Of a stretch of 13,747 bases of DNA, positions 1-6,935 are shown one piece after another (positions within the stretch are counted from its first letter, which is position 1; the number at the start of each line of letters is the position of its first letter). Origin of the DNA: Deltaproteobacteria bacterium (GTDB lineage: Bacteria; Desulfobacterota; DSM-4660; Desulfatiglandales; HGW-15). The notes beneath the pieces are model-generated. The model saw only the letters and a program-made list of their open reading frames with translations. It had not been told where the DNA came from and did not search any database. The stretch covers positions 1 to 13,747 of the forward strand of contig JAFDIC010000055.1 of the NCBI GenBank assembly GCA_019308525.1, read 5' to 3'. The position numbers and the translations under genes are program-made.

Positions 1-58
1 CACCTTGGGCGTTATTCTTCTCCGGGTCACGACCCTTTCCGGGAGTTTGTGTTCCCAT
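1..58 (-). CDS. 5' end of a gene downstream of the TAXI binding protein, probably a TRAP permease (partial)
   Basis: Reading leftwards, an ATG at 58-56 follows a good ribosome binding site (GGAGG, five bases upstream) and opens a frame of 19 codons that runs off the window edge. The translated start is MGTQTPGKGRDPEKNN, a polar, charged N-terminus with no signal peptide so far. It lies 186 nt downstream of the TAXI solute-binding gene on the same strand. In TRAP-TAXI operons the next gene is usually the fused 4TM/12TM permease, so that is the likely identity. This rests on position and the ribosome binding site only, since no diagnostic residues are inside the window. Confidence 0.45.
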   Translation of the reverse strand, partial: MGTQTPGKGRDPEKNNAQG

Positions 59-193
59 GATCCTCCATTGGCACGGGCCCTTCCCATAGCCCGGGCACCA
101 GCAAAAGAGACCTCCCAGCGGTTGGAGCCCAGCCTACTGACGGCATTGGAGTGTATCGGGAGGCGTTAGGAGATCTTTGCCAATAATTGTTTT

Positions 194-234
194 GCCGGAC
201 AGGGCTCCCTAAGGCTACCGCCGCCCTGCCCGGC
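194..234 (-). other. Intra-operon stem-loop after the TAXI gene
   Basis: The arms 194-205 and 223-234 pair over 12 positions (11 Watson-Crick plus one G-U in the transcript of this strand). The 17-nt loop contains a further small GGC/GCC hairpin. The structure starts about 10 nt after the TAXI stop and is followed by an AU-rich stretch without a U run, so it is not a typical intrinsic terminator. Such GC-rich stem-loops between a binding-protein gene and its permease gene commonly stabilise the upstream message or cause partial termination, keeping the binding protein in excess. That role is inferred here. Confidence 0.6.
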
Positions 235-244
235 ACGGGGTGAG

Positions 245-1204
245 TTACTTCAGTAATCCAACTTCTCTAAAAAAGCGCGCCGCCCCCGGGTGAAAGGGAA
301 TAGGCGCCCATTTTGCTGCGTTCTCCAGCTTGATGCCCTTTCCTGCGGGGTGAACCTTTGCGAGATAGGCCAGCCCTTCCGGGCTATACATGGATTTCGT
401 GATTTTGTAGACCAGGTCCTCGGGCAGGTCCGCCCTGCATGCCCACAGGGCAGCCATGCCCACGGTCTCGATATCCTCGTCTATTCCCCGGTAGGTGCCG
501 GCGGGGATGACCATGGGGAGGTATTTTGGCATCTTCTTGATGAGTTTTTCCCTGTACCCGGGCGCAAAGCGGATGATCTCAACATCATGTGTAAGGGAAA
601 GCTCTGTGATGTCCGGTGTGGGGATAGCGGCAATTTGCATCGCAGCGTCGATCTGTCCGGTCTTTAGGGCATCAACAGCAGCTCTTGCCGGGAGAAAGAC
701 GATCTTCATGTCTTTTTCAGGATTCAGCCCGTGTATCCTGACCCAGTCAAAGAAAAGTTTGTGCATTGATCCGCCTGGGCCCCCGGCGCACACCGTCTTG
801 CCTTTCAAGTCAGTGTAATATTTGATGCCCGTCTTTTTCAGGGTGTAAGGTTCACCCCAGTTGGCAAAGAGGATCCCCATGCCCCTCATCTTGTCGAATC
901 TTTTCTTGTAGGGAGGCATACCCCTGAAGGCGGCCTGGGAATCACCGGTACTCACCAGAGCTATGTCCGCCTTCCCCGTATCCAGGCGGTTGATATTCTC
1001 GTCAACACCGCCGGAGGTTATTGCAGTACATCGGACACCTGGTACATGTTTTGTGATGTATTCGGCCATACCCCCGCCAATAGCGTAGAATCCGCCCCCC
1101 ATGGAGCCCGTGGAAAGAGAGAGGTTCACGGTTTTTGCCCAGGAAACACCCGTGATCATAAGGACTGCAATCAGGGTAACCAATACTATGCGCCTTTTTT
1201 TCAT
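245..1204 (-). CDS. TAXI-family TRAP transporter solute-binding protein
   Basis: This 319-residue periplasmic substrate-binding protein of a tripartite ATP-independent transporter belongs to the TAXI branch. Residues 1-23 are a classic signal peptide (MKKRR, a hydrophobic core, cleavage after SWA) without a lipobox cysteine, so the mature protein should be soluble in the periplasm. The mature N-terminus shows the family pattern LSTGSMGGGFYAIGGGMA, followed by the TSGGVDENINRLDTGKADIALV block and the mid-protein GKTVCAGGPGGSMHKLF segment. Length is normal for the family. The start is firm: AGGAGGG lies five to six bases before the ATG. It sits downstream of the flavoprotein and ferredoxin genes on the same strand and upstream of a probable permease gene. 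TAXI proteins bind small organic acids or amino acids such as glutamate; the ligand here cannot be deduced. Confidence 0.93.
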   Translation of the reverse strand: MKKRRIVLVTLIAVLMITGVSWAKTVNLSLSTGSMGGGFYAIGGGMAEYITKHVPGVRCTAITSGGVDENINRLDTGKADIALVSTGDSQAAFRGMPPYKKRFDKMRGMGILFANWGEPYTLKKTGIKYYTDLKGKTVCAGGPGGSMHKLFFDWVRIHGLNPEKDMKIVFLPARAAVDALKTGQIDAAMQIAAIPTPDITELSLTHDVEIIRFAPGYREKLIKKMPKYLPMVIPAGTYRGIDEDIETVGMAALWACRADLPEDLVYKITKSMYSPEGLAYLAKVHPAGKGIKLENAAKWAPIPFHPGAARFFREVGLLK

Positions 1205-1323
1205 CGCTTCCCTCCTGTTAATGGTTTAAGGTTGAACTTGGGTTTGATGGCTTCGTAAAGAATCCAGTTCCCATCAGGGCGTGCTCTGGACTTTTCACGA
1301 GTCCATCGGTCCTCATCACCCAA
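1201..1323 (-). CDS. Putative small ORF (40 aa) coupled to the TAXI gene
   Basis: Between the ferredoxin stop and the TAXI start, one frame stays open from 1365 down to a TGA at 1203-1201 that overlaps the TAXI ATG as ATGA, the usual arrangement of coupled genes. The only usual start codon in it is TTG at 1323-1321, giving 40 residues that include RPDGNWILYEAIKPKF and end in LKPLTGGKR. The composition is charged with spaced aromatics and looks protein-like. Against it: there is no ATG or GTG, only a weak ribosome binding site, and the last codons double as the TAXI ribosome binding site. It could instead be a frameshifted or decayed remnant. I do not recognise the family. Confidence 0.35.
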   Translation of the reverse strand: MGDEDRWTREKSRARPDGNWILYEAIKPKFNLKPLTGGKR

Positions 1324-1354
1324 GAGGTTCCAGCCTATTCCTTTCTCGCACTTC

Positions 1355-1576
1355 TTACCACGGCATCACTGCCCTTCGCTCTCGATAGGGCGTGACGAAG
1401 ATTGCTTTGCGAGGGCATTCAAGTTCACAAAGGAAGCAGCTCTGGCAGTCCCTCAGGTACTTTATGAACGCCTTTTTCCTTTTTCTGTCCCGTCTCAGCA
1501 CGTCTTGGGGGCAGATAAGCTCGCACCTTCCGCAACCATTGCAAAGCTCCTGGTCAATCCAGCTGACACCCACCAC
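1355..1576 (-). CDS. Two-[4Fe-4S] ferredoxin partner of the flavoprotein
   Basis: This is a small bacterial-type ferredoxin with two complete motifs: CNGCGRCELICP (cysteines at about 12, 15, 18 and 22) and CQSCFLCELECP (about 44, 47, 50 and 54). In the usual fold, the first three cysteines of one motif and the last of the other bind each cluster. It directly follows the flavoprotein gene, as AprB follows AprA and as small ferredoxins follow related FAD reductases, so it probably carries electrons to or from the flavin. The start is uncertain. GTG at 1576 follows a strong GGGAGGA but very closely, and a second GTG at 1573 is better spaced. GTG at 1603 overlaps the flavoprotein stop as GTGA, and GTG at 1666 would overlap that gene by 67 nt. 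All give the same cluster domain. The protein ends naturally in ERRAVMPW. Confidence 0.87.
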   Translation of the reverse strand: MVGVSWIDQELCNGCGRCELICPQDVLRRDRKRKKAFIKYLRDCQSCFLCELECPRKAIFVTPYRERRAVMPW

Positions 1577-1599
1577 TCTTCCTCCCGCATGGGGATCAT

Positions 1600-3399
1600 T
1601 CACGTCCACCCCATCACGCGGGCAATGGGGTGGGGTTCGATTTTCCTCTCCGGTCTGGATGGACACTTCTCCACGGGAATGGGCTCTGTCGAGACCCTGA
1701 TTCTACCATCTTCCTGCTGGAGCACAACCCATTTGATCCAGTTGATATTGTCCGTATTCGGGAAATCTTCCCTCAGGTGAGATCCCCGGCTTTCAGTCCT
1801 GGCTATGGCAGCCCTCAGGAACAACTCAGCACAGGCTACCATGTTGGAGGCTTCTATGGCCATTCTCAAGTAGTGGGGGTCATAGGCCTTTATACCAGGG
1901 ACGACGTCATCACGCAACCGGCAAATCTGGTCCAGTGCCTGCTCCAATCGCCTGCCATCCCTCAACAGGTATATGTCCATGGGGAAGATAGTCTCCTGGA
2001 CCCTCAACACCACATAGTCCGGTTCCACCCCGTCCCTTCTCTTCAACGGGGCCAGGACTTCGTGAACATAGGTTTCAAGCTCTTCTTGGTCCACGGGCAG
2101 AGTCTCAATTTCCTTGATGTACTCGGAAGCGGCCAAACCACTCCTGGCTCCCGAGGTCACTGCAAAGGGAATGGCATAAGCGCTGAAGCCTTCCACTCCG
2201 GAAGCGGGTCCGCAAGTGGCATCTCCAGCCGCATAAAGACCTCTCAGGCTTGTTTCGCAATTGGTGGTGATATCCAGGCCACCGCCATAGCCCACGTTGC
2301 CCATATTGACTGAGACCCACTCCAGTCTTTCTCTTATTCTTCCTCCCCTTATGTATCCGGCCCTCTCGAAGGCCTTGTACATGATAGGAAGGGTCTTTCT
2401 GAAATAGGAGAGCGCTTCGGTGTCAAGGAGACTGAAGTCAAAATACAGGGGGCCATTTCCCAGCCTCACCTCGCATGCCATTGCAGCGGATAGGCGGTTC
2501 ATTGAGGCATGGTCTCCATACTCCGGGTCATATTTTCTCATGTACTGCTCGCCCCTGGAGTTGATGAATCTGGCCCCGATTCCCTGCAAAACGTTCATGC
2601 CTGTCGTATCAAACTCAGCGCAGGAAAGATGGTGGCAGGTGAACTCGTAGTTCTTTATGAGGGCTCCGGCACGCAACCCCATTACGTGCCCATCCCCTGT
2701 AACCATCTTTTGGTATGCATAGTGGGATTTATAGGCCTGTGCGCCAGTGCAGAGAATTACTGCCTTGGCCTTGAATAGTCTTTTCCTTCCGGTCTTCAGG
2801 TCAAAGCCAAGTGCGCCAGCAACCAGGCCCCTGTCTTTCTCGTGGTGCAAGAGGTGAGTCACCATGGTTCTATCCATAATCCGAACAGAATGCCTTTTGG
2901 CGGCAGCCCGAAGGACATCCATCAACTCGGGACCCTGGAACATCATGGTCTTAATGGGCCTCTGGCTTGAAGAGCCCTGGCCTTCGAGTCTCTGGTAACG
3001 GCCGTTGCGGTCTTTCAAAAACCTTAGACCCCAGTCCTCCAATTCCTTTGCCCTTTCAAATACGTCCTCCAGGTGAATCCTTGTCCAGACCTGGTCATTG
3101 ATATAGTATCCCTCCTCCACTGCCTTGCTGAACCAGAGGTCGAAGTCATCTTCTCCGGGAATAAAGCATTTGAAAGAGCCGGCGGCAAACTTGCTGCAAC
3201 CCGTCATTCCCACGTACCCCTTGTCAACAATCAGCACTTCCGAGGCCCCGGCCTGCTTGGCCTTGATAGCCGCGAAACAGCCGGCTGCTCCTCCTCCTAT
3301 AATCAAGATATCCGATACTGTTTCCTGCATCAGCACGATCCCAATTGATTCTCCAGCCGGCACTGGTCCGGTAGCCGGCCCCCCGGCTGTTCTTGTCAT
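1600..3399 (-). CDS. FAD-dependent fumarate reductase/APS reductase-like flavoprotein subunit
   Basis: This is a large (599 aa) flavoprotein of the SdhA/FrdA/AprA family. The dinucleotide-binding fold is LIIGGGAAGCFAAIKA (GGGAAG at about 35-40), followed by VLIVDKG and a small-residue flavin loop. The family's second FAD contact, GLYAAGDATCGPASGVEG, begins at 387, and the C-terminal domain has RTESRGSHLRED at 534-545, a near-invariant family signature. No heme or membrane segment is present, so it should be cytoplasmic and use the adjacent ferredoxin for electrons. The family oxidises or reduces C-C double bonds or sulfur oxyanions. The protein is shorter than AprA (about 630-670) and the active site does not identify the substrate. 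The start at 3399 has a weak AAAGG site; ATG at 3330 fits the family N-terminus better (MQETVSDILIIGGG) but lacks a clear ribosome binding site. It is the first gene of a leftward operon. Confidence 0.88.
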   Translation of the reverse strand: MTRTAGGPATGPVPAGESIGIVLMQETVSDILIIGGGAAGCFAAIKAKQAGASEVLIVDKGYVGMTGCSKFAAGSFKCFIPGEDDFDLWFSKAVEEGYYINDQVWTRIHLEDVFERAKELEDWGLRFLKDRNGRYQRLEGQGSSSQRPIKTMMFQGPELMDVLRAAAKRHSVRIMDRTMVTHLLHHEKDRGLVAGALGFDLKTGRKRLFKAKAVILCTGAQAYKSHYAYQKMVTGDGHVMGLRAGALIKNYEFTCHHLSCAEFDTTGMNVLQGIGARFINSRGEQYMRKYDPEYGDHASMNRLSAAMACEVRLGNGPLYFDFSLLDTEALSYFRKTLPIMYKAFERAGYIRGGRIRERLEWVSVNMGNVGYGGGLDITTNCETSLRGLYAAGDATCGPASGVEGFSAYAIPFAVTSGARSGLAASEYIKEIETLPVDQEELETYVHEVLAPLKRRDGVEPDYVVLRVQETIFPMDIYLLRDGRRLEQALDQICRLRDDVVPGIKAYDPHYLRMAIEASNMVACAELFLRAAIARTESRGSHLREDFPNTDNINWIKWVVLQQEDGRIRVSTEPIPVEKCPSRPERKIEPHPIARVMGWT

Positions 3400-3416
3400 T
3401 TTGGCCTTTACCCCGT

Positions 3417-3446
3417 TTTCTAGGGGCTTTTCCAGCCCGATGTCAA
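3417..3446 (-). promoter_or_regulatory. Predicted sigma-70 promoter for the flavoprotein operon
   Basis: On the minus strand a perfect TTGACA (3446-3441) and TAGAAA (3422-3417, 4 of 6 consensus bases) are separated by 18 bp. The spacer contains the inverted repeat GGGCT-N5-AGCCC (3424-3438). Transcription would begin near 3410, only a few bases before the ATG at 3399 but about 80 nt before the alternative ATG at 3330. This mildly favours the shorter protein. It is a prediction from sequence only. Confidence 0.5.
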
Positions 3447-3542
3447 GGCAAAACTTCGCTCGCCGGGGCAGGGTACAGGGAATAGTGTCTTGACCATGAA
3501 GTCATGCTCCTCGTATTGGTTTTCAAAGGAGGTCTAAGCGCA

Positions 3543-3593
3543 ATGGGCTTCAGCGTGATGGATCAACAGGGACTATTCTGCGACAAGCCTTGA
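3543..3593 (+). CDS. Possible 16-codon leader ORF with a near-perfect ribosome binding site
   Basis: AAAGGAGGT ends nine bases before an ATG that opens a 16-residue frame, MGFSVMDQQGLFCDKP, closed by TGA. It lies between the divergent flavoprotein promoter and the tRNA-Arg gene. TTGACC (3490-3495) and TATTGG (3514-3519), 18 bp apart, could be a weak promoter for it. The ribosome binding site is the best in this stretch, but a frame this short can arise by chance and no regulatory codon run is present. Confidence 0.2.
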   Translation: MGFSVMDQQGLFCDKP

Positions 3594-3599
3594 AAGAGA

Positions 3600-3628
3600 T
3601 TGACCAAACCGGACAAATTTGATAAACG
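3600..3628 (+). promoter_or_regulatory. Weak candidate promoter for tRNA-Arg
   Basis: TTGACC at 3600-3605 is followed after 17 bp by TAAACG (3623-3628), which matches the -10 consensus at only three positions. It would place the start about 55 nt before the mature tRNA, leaving a 5' leader for RNase P to remove. No better promoter is visible between 3594 and 3689. Confidence 0.25.
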
Positions 3629-3689
3629 ATGAAGAGCGCGTTTTCCTTTGTCGAAAAGGAAGCGGGCCGAAGATCTGATACAGGCAAAT

Positions 3690-3763
3690 GCCCCCGTAGC
3701 TCAGGTGGATAGAGCACCAGATTCCTAATCTGGGTGCCGCAGGTTCGAGTCCTGCCGGGGGCA
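3690..3763 (+). tRNA. tRNA-Arg (anticodon CCT)
   Basis: A complete cloverleaf can be folded. The acceptor stem GCCCCCG (3690-3696) pairs fully with CGGGGGC (3756-3762). The D stem is GCTC/GAGC (3699-3702 with 3712-3715). The anticodon stem CCAGA/TCTGG encloses the loop TTCCTAA with anticodon CCT at 3724-3726, and the T arm is GCAGG-TTCGAGT-CCTGC. The discriminator base is A at 3763 and CCA is not encoded. A run of six T follows at once (3765-3770) and may help end transcription. This tRNA reads AGG, a codon used heavily in the neighbouring genes. Confidence 0.96.
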
Positions 3764-3977
3764 CTTTTTTCGCCTTTGGGTCTTTGCCGGAATTTCCTGG
3801 AGCTCGCCAAGAGCCGAACCGCATGAAGGAGAGTTTTTCCGGGATACGGTGGCCCGGGCCGAAACAGAAAGCGATCTTGGCAAAGGGTAAGGTGAATGGA
3901 TTCCAGGGCTGGCCAGATGGTTTGATTTGAGCCGAGCCCCGAGGGCGAGGCCGTGATTTGATTGTAAGAAAAATTGT
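3764..3977. other. Non-coding stretch between tRNA-Arg and the rplU promoter
   Basis: I see no supported gene here. Frames open on the minus strand across this stretch are antisense to the tRNA and to rplU and look spurious. No integrase gene or duplicated tRNA end suggests an attachment site. Confidence 0.6.
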
Positions 3978-4006
3978 TTGACTAGCCCCATATGGGGCCA
4001 TATAAT
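3978..4006 (+). promoter_or_regulatory. Strong sigma-70 promoter for the rplU operon with a palindromic spacer
   Basis: TTGACT (3978-3983) and a perfect TATAAT (4001-4006) are separated by exactly 17 bp, close to the ideal promoter. Nearly all of the spacer is the perfect palindrome GCCCCATATGGGGC (3985-3998). Transcription should begin near 4013, giving a leader of about 84 nt before rplU. A related shorter palindrome, CCCCATGGGG, lies in that leader at 4055-4064. The promoter fits the high expression expected for ribosomal protein genes. Confidence 0.8.
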
Positions 4007-4096
4007 GAAAATTTGCAGTGATTCAAGTTTCATACAGGGACGAAAACAGCAAATCCCCATGGGGGTAAATACCTTGGAGTTACGGGAGACAATAGG

Positions 4097-4411
4097 ATGT
4101 ACGCAATAATTCAGAGCGGGGGGAAACAGTATCGCGTCAGCCCGGGCGATGAAATCAGGATAGAGAAGATAGAGGGTTCGCCAGGTGATAGGGTGACATT
4201 CGACAGGGTATTGCTCACATCGAACGGCGAGAAAGTGGAGGCAGGGAAGCCTTACCTGGAGGGCGTTACGGTTACGGGGAGGCTCACTGCCCGGGGAAAG
4301 GCCCGAAAGGTTATGGTGTTCAAGTACAAGAGGAGAAAGGGGTATCGTCGTACCAGGGGGCACCGACAGCAATATTGCCTGGTTAGAATAGAGGGTATTG
4401 AAACCGGATAG
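4097..4411 (+). CDS. rplU: 50S ribosomal protein L21
   Basis: At 104 residues this is the standard length for bL21. It begins with the signature MYAIIQSGGKQYRVSPGD and continues through TFDRVLL and the basic C-terminal block KYKRRKGYRRTRGHRQ, which contacts 23S rRNA. L21 is an early-assembly protein of the large subunit. The ATG is preceded by GGGAG at a suitable distance. It is the first gene of a plus-strand operon behind the strong promoter at 3978-4006, and rpmA follows after 48 nt, the usual bacterial pairing. Confidence 0.98.
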   Translation: MYAIIQSGGKQYRVSPGDEIRIEKIEGSPGDRVTFDRVLLTSNGEKVEAGKPYLEGVTVTGRLTARGKARKVMVFKYKRRKGYRRTRGHRQQYCLVRIEGIETG

Positions 4412-4459
4412 GACAGGAATAGAGAGCAGGATCGAAGTATCTGTGGAAGGGTAAATGTC

Positions 4460-4714
4460 ATGGCACACAAAAAGGCAGGGGGAAGCTCCAGAAACGGTAG
4501 AGACAGCGCCGGAAAGAGATATGGTGTAAAGCGCTTTGCAGGGCAAAGGGTAAAGGGCGGCAGCATTCTTGTCCGCCAGAGGGGAACCAAGATACACCCC
4601 GGTGAGAACGTCGGGGTGGGAAGGGATTATACACTCTTTGCCAAGATCGACGGCGTGGTGGCCTTTGAAAGGTTGGGTAAGACAAGAAAAAGGGTCAGTG
4701 TATACGCTGAGTAA
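4460..4714 (+). CDS. rpmA: 50S ribosomal protein L27
   Basis: This 84-residue bL27 starts with the canonical [20 protein letters not shown], whose N-terminal tail reaches the peptidyl-transferase centre. It has no Firmicutes-type cleaved extension. The [20 protein letters not shown] core and the C-terminal [16 protein letters not shown] are typical. GGAAGG lies about nine bases before the ATG. It sits between rplU and obgE, the conserved bacterial order. Confidence 0.98.
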   Translation: MAHKKAGGSSRNGRDSAGKRYGVKRFAGQRVKGGSILVRQRGTKIHPGENVGVGRDYTLFAKIDGVVAFERLGKTRKRVSVYAE

Positions 4715-4752
4715 TAGTCTGAGAGAGCATTTCCCGGCTCCCGCGTGGGAAG

Positions 4753-5793
4753 ATGAGACTTGTTGACGAGGCCGTCATAATTGCAAGATCCGGTGACGGG
4801 GGGCGGGGCTGCGTAAGCTTTCTAAGAAAAAGGCGCCTTCCCAGGGGAGGCCCTGACGGTGGAGACGGGGGAAAGGGCGGGAACGTTATCATCAGGGCCA
4901 CGCAAGGGAAAGCCAGCCTTTCTCATTTCCTTGCCCGGCAGGTCTTCAGTGCAGAGAATGGAAGGCCCGGAAGGGGTGAAAACCGGACAGGGAGAAACGG
5001 CGATGACGTGATCATTGAGGTTCCCGTCGGAACGACCGTGTACGACAATGAGTCCGGGGAGGAACTGGGCGACCTTCTCAGGGAAGACCAGGAGATCCTG
5101 GTCCTGGAAGGCGGAAAGGGGGGAAAAGGAAATCGACACTTTGTAACGTCCACCAACAGGGCACCGCGTTTCGCCCAACCCGGCTTACCGGGAACCGAGA
5201 AAAGATTGAGACTTTCCCTGAGATTTCTCGCAGACATAGGTATCATCGGTTTGCCGAACACGGGTAAGTCCACCTTGATATCCCGCCTCACAAATGCGCG
5301 TCCCAAGATCGATAAATACCCTTTTACTACCTTGAATCCCGTTCTCGGAATCATTCGTTTCAAAGACGGAACGTCCCTTACGATGGCCGATATGCCTGGA
5401 TTGATCGACGGGGCGAGCACCGGGCGGGGCCTGGGTAACCGTTTCTTGAAGCATATTGAAAGGACAAAGCTCCTATTACACGTCCTGGATGCCACGTACG
5501 AACCCCGAGGAGAGGTTCTTGAGGATTTCCGAATTGTGACAGGCGAGCTTGAAGCATATGATCGATCCTTGGCCGAGAAGGAGCAAATAGTCCTGCTTAA
5601 CAAGATAGATGTCCAGGGGAGGGATCACAGGGATCTCGACAGGCTCCAAGAGGCCCTGGGAGATATAGGGTTAAGGACATATGCGATATCTGCACTGACA
5701 GGTGAAGGTCTCAAGGCCCTCAAAGAAACTCTGAAGGCAGAGTTCACCGGGAGGGAAGAGGAAGGAGAATGCTTACAAGGGCGAAGCTTCTAA
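4753..5793 (+). CDS. obgE: Obg family ribosome-assembly GTPase
   Basis: This 346-residue GTPase acts in late assembly of the 50S subunit. The N-terminal glycine-rich Obg fold (about 1-158, with GGPDGGDGGKGGNV) is followed by the G domain: P-loop GLPNTGKST at 166-174, the TTLNP switch region, DMPG at 213-216, NKID at 283-286 and SALTGEG from 313. It ends about 35 residues after the last G motif, so the C-terminal OCT domain of longer homologues is absent or vestigial, as is common outside Firmicutes and enterics. It follows rpmA by 38 nt, and its last 25 nt overlap the start of proB, suggesting translational coupling. The ATG has GGGAAG immediately upstream, which is close spacing. Confidence 0.96.
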   Translation: MRLVDEAVIIARSGDGGRGCVSFLRKRRLPRGGPDGGDGGKGGNVIIRATQGKASLSHFLARQVFSAENGRPGRGENRTGRNGDDVIIEVPVGTTVYDNESGEELGDLLREDQEILVLEGGKGGKGNRHFVTSTNRAPRFAQPGLPGTEKRLRLSLRFLADIGIIGLPNTGKSTLISRLTNARPKIDKYPFTTLNPVLGIIRFKDGTSLTMADMPGLIDGASTGRGLGNRFLKHIERTKLLLHVLDATYEPRGEVLEDFRIVTGELEAYDRSLAEKEQIVLLNKIDVQGRDHRDLDRLQEALGDIGLRTYAISALTGEGLKALKETLKAEFTGREEEGECLQGRSF

Positions 5794-6935
5794 GACCTGT
5801 AAAAAGAGCTGTCATCAAGGTCGGCAGTGGCGTCCTTACGGGCAAGAATGGACTAAACACTAGGATTATCAATAACCTGGCTAGAGATATATGCGAGTTG
5901 AAGCGGGGTGGAAGGGAAATCATCCTGGTTTCTTCCGGGGCGATCGCCTCGGGTCTCAGAAAGCTCGGAATAGGGGAAAGGCCGAAATCCATTTCCAAAC
6001 AACAGGCCATTGCGGCCATAGGCCAAAGCAGTCTTATGATGGCCTACGAGAGGGCCTTTGCTCGACACGGCCAAAAAGTCGCCCAGATACTGATTACCAG
6101 GGATGATCTAAACCACAGGGGGAGGTATCTTAATGCCAGGAACACCATACTTACGTTGCTTTCGTGGGATGTGATACCGATCATCAACGAGAACGACACG
6201 GTAGTGGTGGATGAAATCAAGTTCGGTGACAACGATAATCTCAGCGCCATGGTCACGAGTCTTACGGAATCATTCTTGCTGATAAACCTGACCGACATAG
6301 ATGGTCTATTTGACAAGGACCCGCGCATCCACAGGGACGCGCGCATTATAAGAGTGGTGGAAAGGGTGGACAGGGAAGTGCTCAGGTACGGGAACTCCAT
6401 CCCGGGTTTTCTGGGCACAGGAGGAATGGCCAGCAAGATAAAGGCGGCCCAGAAGGTTACTCTCGGAGGCGTGCCCGTGATAATAGCCAACGGGCTCAAG
6501 AAGAACATCCTTGTGAAGATATTCCAGGCCGAAGAAGAGGGGACCCTGTTTCTGCCCCGGGAGGCTCCCCTTTGCGGCCGCAAACAATGGATTGCCTTTA
6601 CAAGGTCACTAAAGGGCTCTATTGTTATTGACGAGGGGGCAACAAGGGCGATTCTGAAGGGAGGAAAGAGCCTGTTGCCTTCAGGAATCAAGGAGGTGCG
6701 AGGACGATTCGGTGTGGGAGATTCGGTCGTCCTCCTGGATGACAGAGATAGGAGAGTGGCCATAGGCATAGTCAACTACCAATCACGTGACATAGAGAAG
6801 ATTATGGGGTGCAAGAGTTCCGAGATCGAGTCCAGGCTGGGCTTCAAACATGAGGACGAAGTGATCCACAGGGATAACCTTGTTGTGATCGAAGAGCTGC
6901 CAGGAGGAGAAGCGTTATGTCAGTTGACGGCCTGA
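5769..6935 (+). CDS. proB: Glutamate 5-kinase (with PUA domain)
   Basis: ProB catalyses the first step of proline synthesis, ATP-dependent phosphorylation of glutamate to gamma-glutamyl phosphate. The 388 residues contain an amino-acid kinase domain (KVGSG at 17-21, SSGAIASG at 55-62, NENDTV at 140-145, FGDNDN at 152-157, LTDIDGLFD at 174-182, [12 protein letters not shown] at 216-227) and a C-terminal PUA domain at about 280-360. That is the full-length, feedback-inhibited architecture. The kinase signature residues are all present. The start overlaps obgE by 25 nt and has AAGGAG almost against the ATG. The end overlaps proA by 19 nt, so the two enzymes, which pass a labile intermediate, are probably co-translated. 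Confidence 0.97.
   Translation: MLTRAKLLRPVKRAVIKVGSGVLTGKNGLNTRIINNLARDICELKRGGREIILVSSGAIASGLRKLGIGERPKSISKQQAIAAIGQSSLMMAYERAFARHGQKVAQILITRDDLNHRGRYLNARNTILTLLSWDVIPIINENDTVVVDEIKFGDNDNLSAMVTSLTESFLLINLTDIDGLFDKDPRIHRDARIIRVVERVDREVLRYGNSIPGFLGTGGMASKIKAAQKVTLGGVPVIIANGLKKNILVKIFQAEEEGTLFLPREAPLCGRKQWIAFTRSLKGSIVIDEGATRAILKGGKSLLPSGIKEVRGRFGVGDSVVLLDDRDRRVAIGIVNYQSRDIEKIMGCKSSEIESRLGFKHEDEVIHRDNLVVIEELPGGEALCQLTA

Noticed and set aside
27..236. 69-codon minus-strand frame between the TAXI gene and the next gene
   Set aside because: It starts inside the stem-loop, has no ribosome binding site, and runs over the well-placed start at 58. The stem-loop explains the region better.
1604..1666. 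Longer ferredoxin starting at GTG 1666
   Set aside because: It would overlap the flavoprotein gene by 67 nt, and its extra residues do not match the usual short ferredoxin N-terminus. Starts near 1603 or 1576 fit better.
3690..3763. tRNA-Arg as an integration site for a mobile element
   Set aside because: No integrase, no repeated tRNA 3' end and no foreign-looking genes follow; conserved housekeeping genes do.
3550..4001. Minus-strand frames crossing the tRNA (peptides such as APGRTRTCGTQIRN and CPRQDSNLRHPD)
   Set aside because: These are the well-known false proteins made by translating the antisense of a tRNA gene. The tRNA-Arg cloverleaf explains the sequence.
4005..4109. Plus-strand frame starting MKICSDSS just before rplU
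   Set aside because: Its ATG overlaps the -10 box, so the predicted transcript would start after it. It also overlaps the rplU start in another frame.
3725..4597. 290-codon minus-strand frame
   Set aside because: It is antisense to the tRNA and to rplU and rpmA, both certain genes. The peptide has no recognisable domain.
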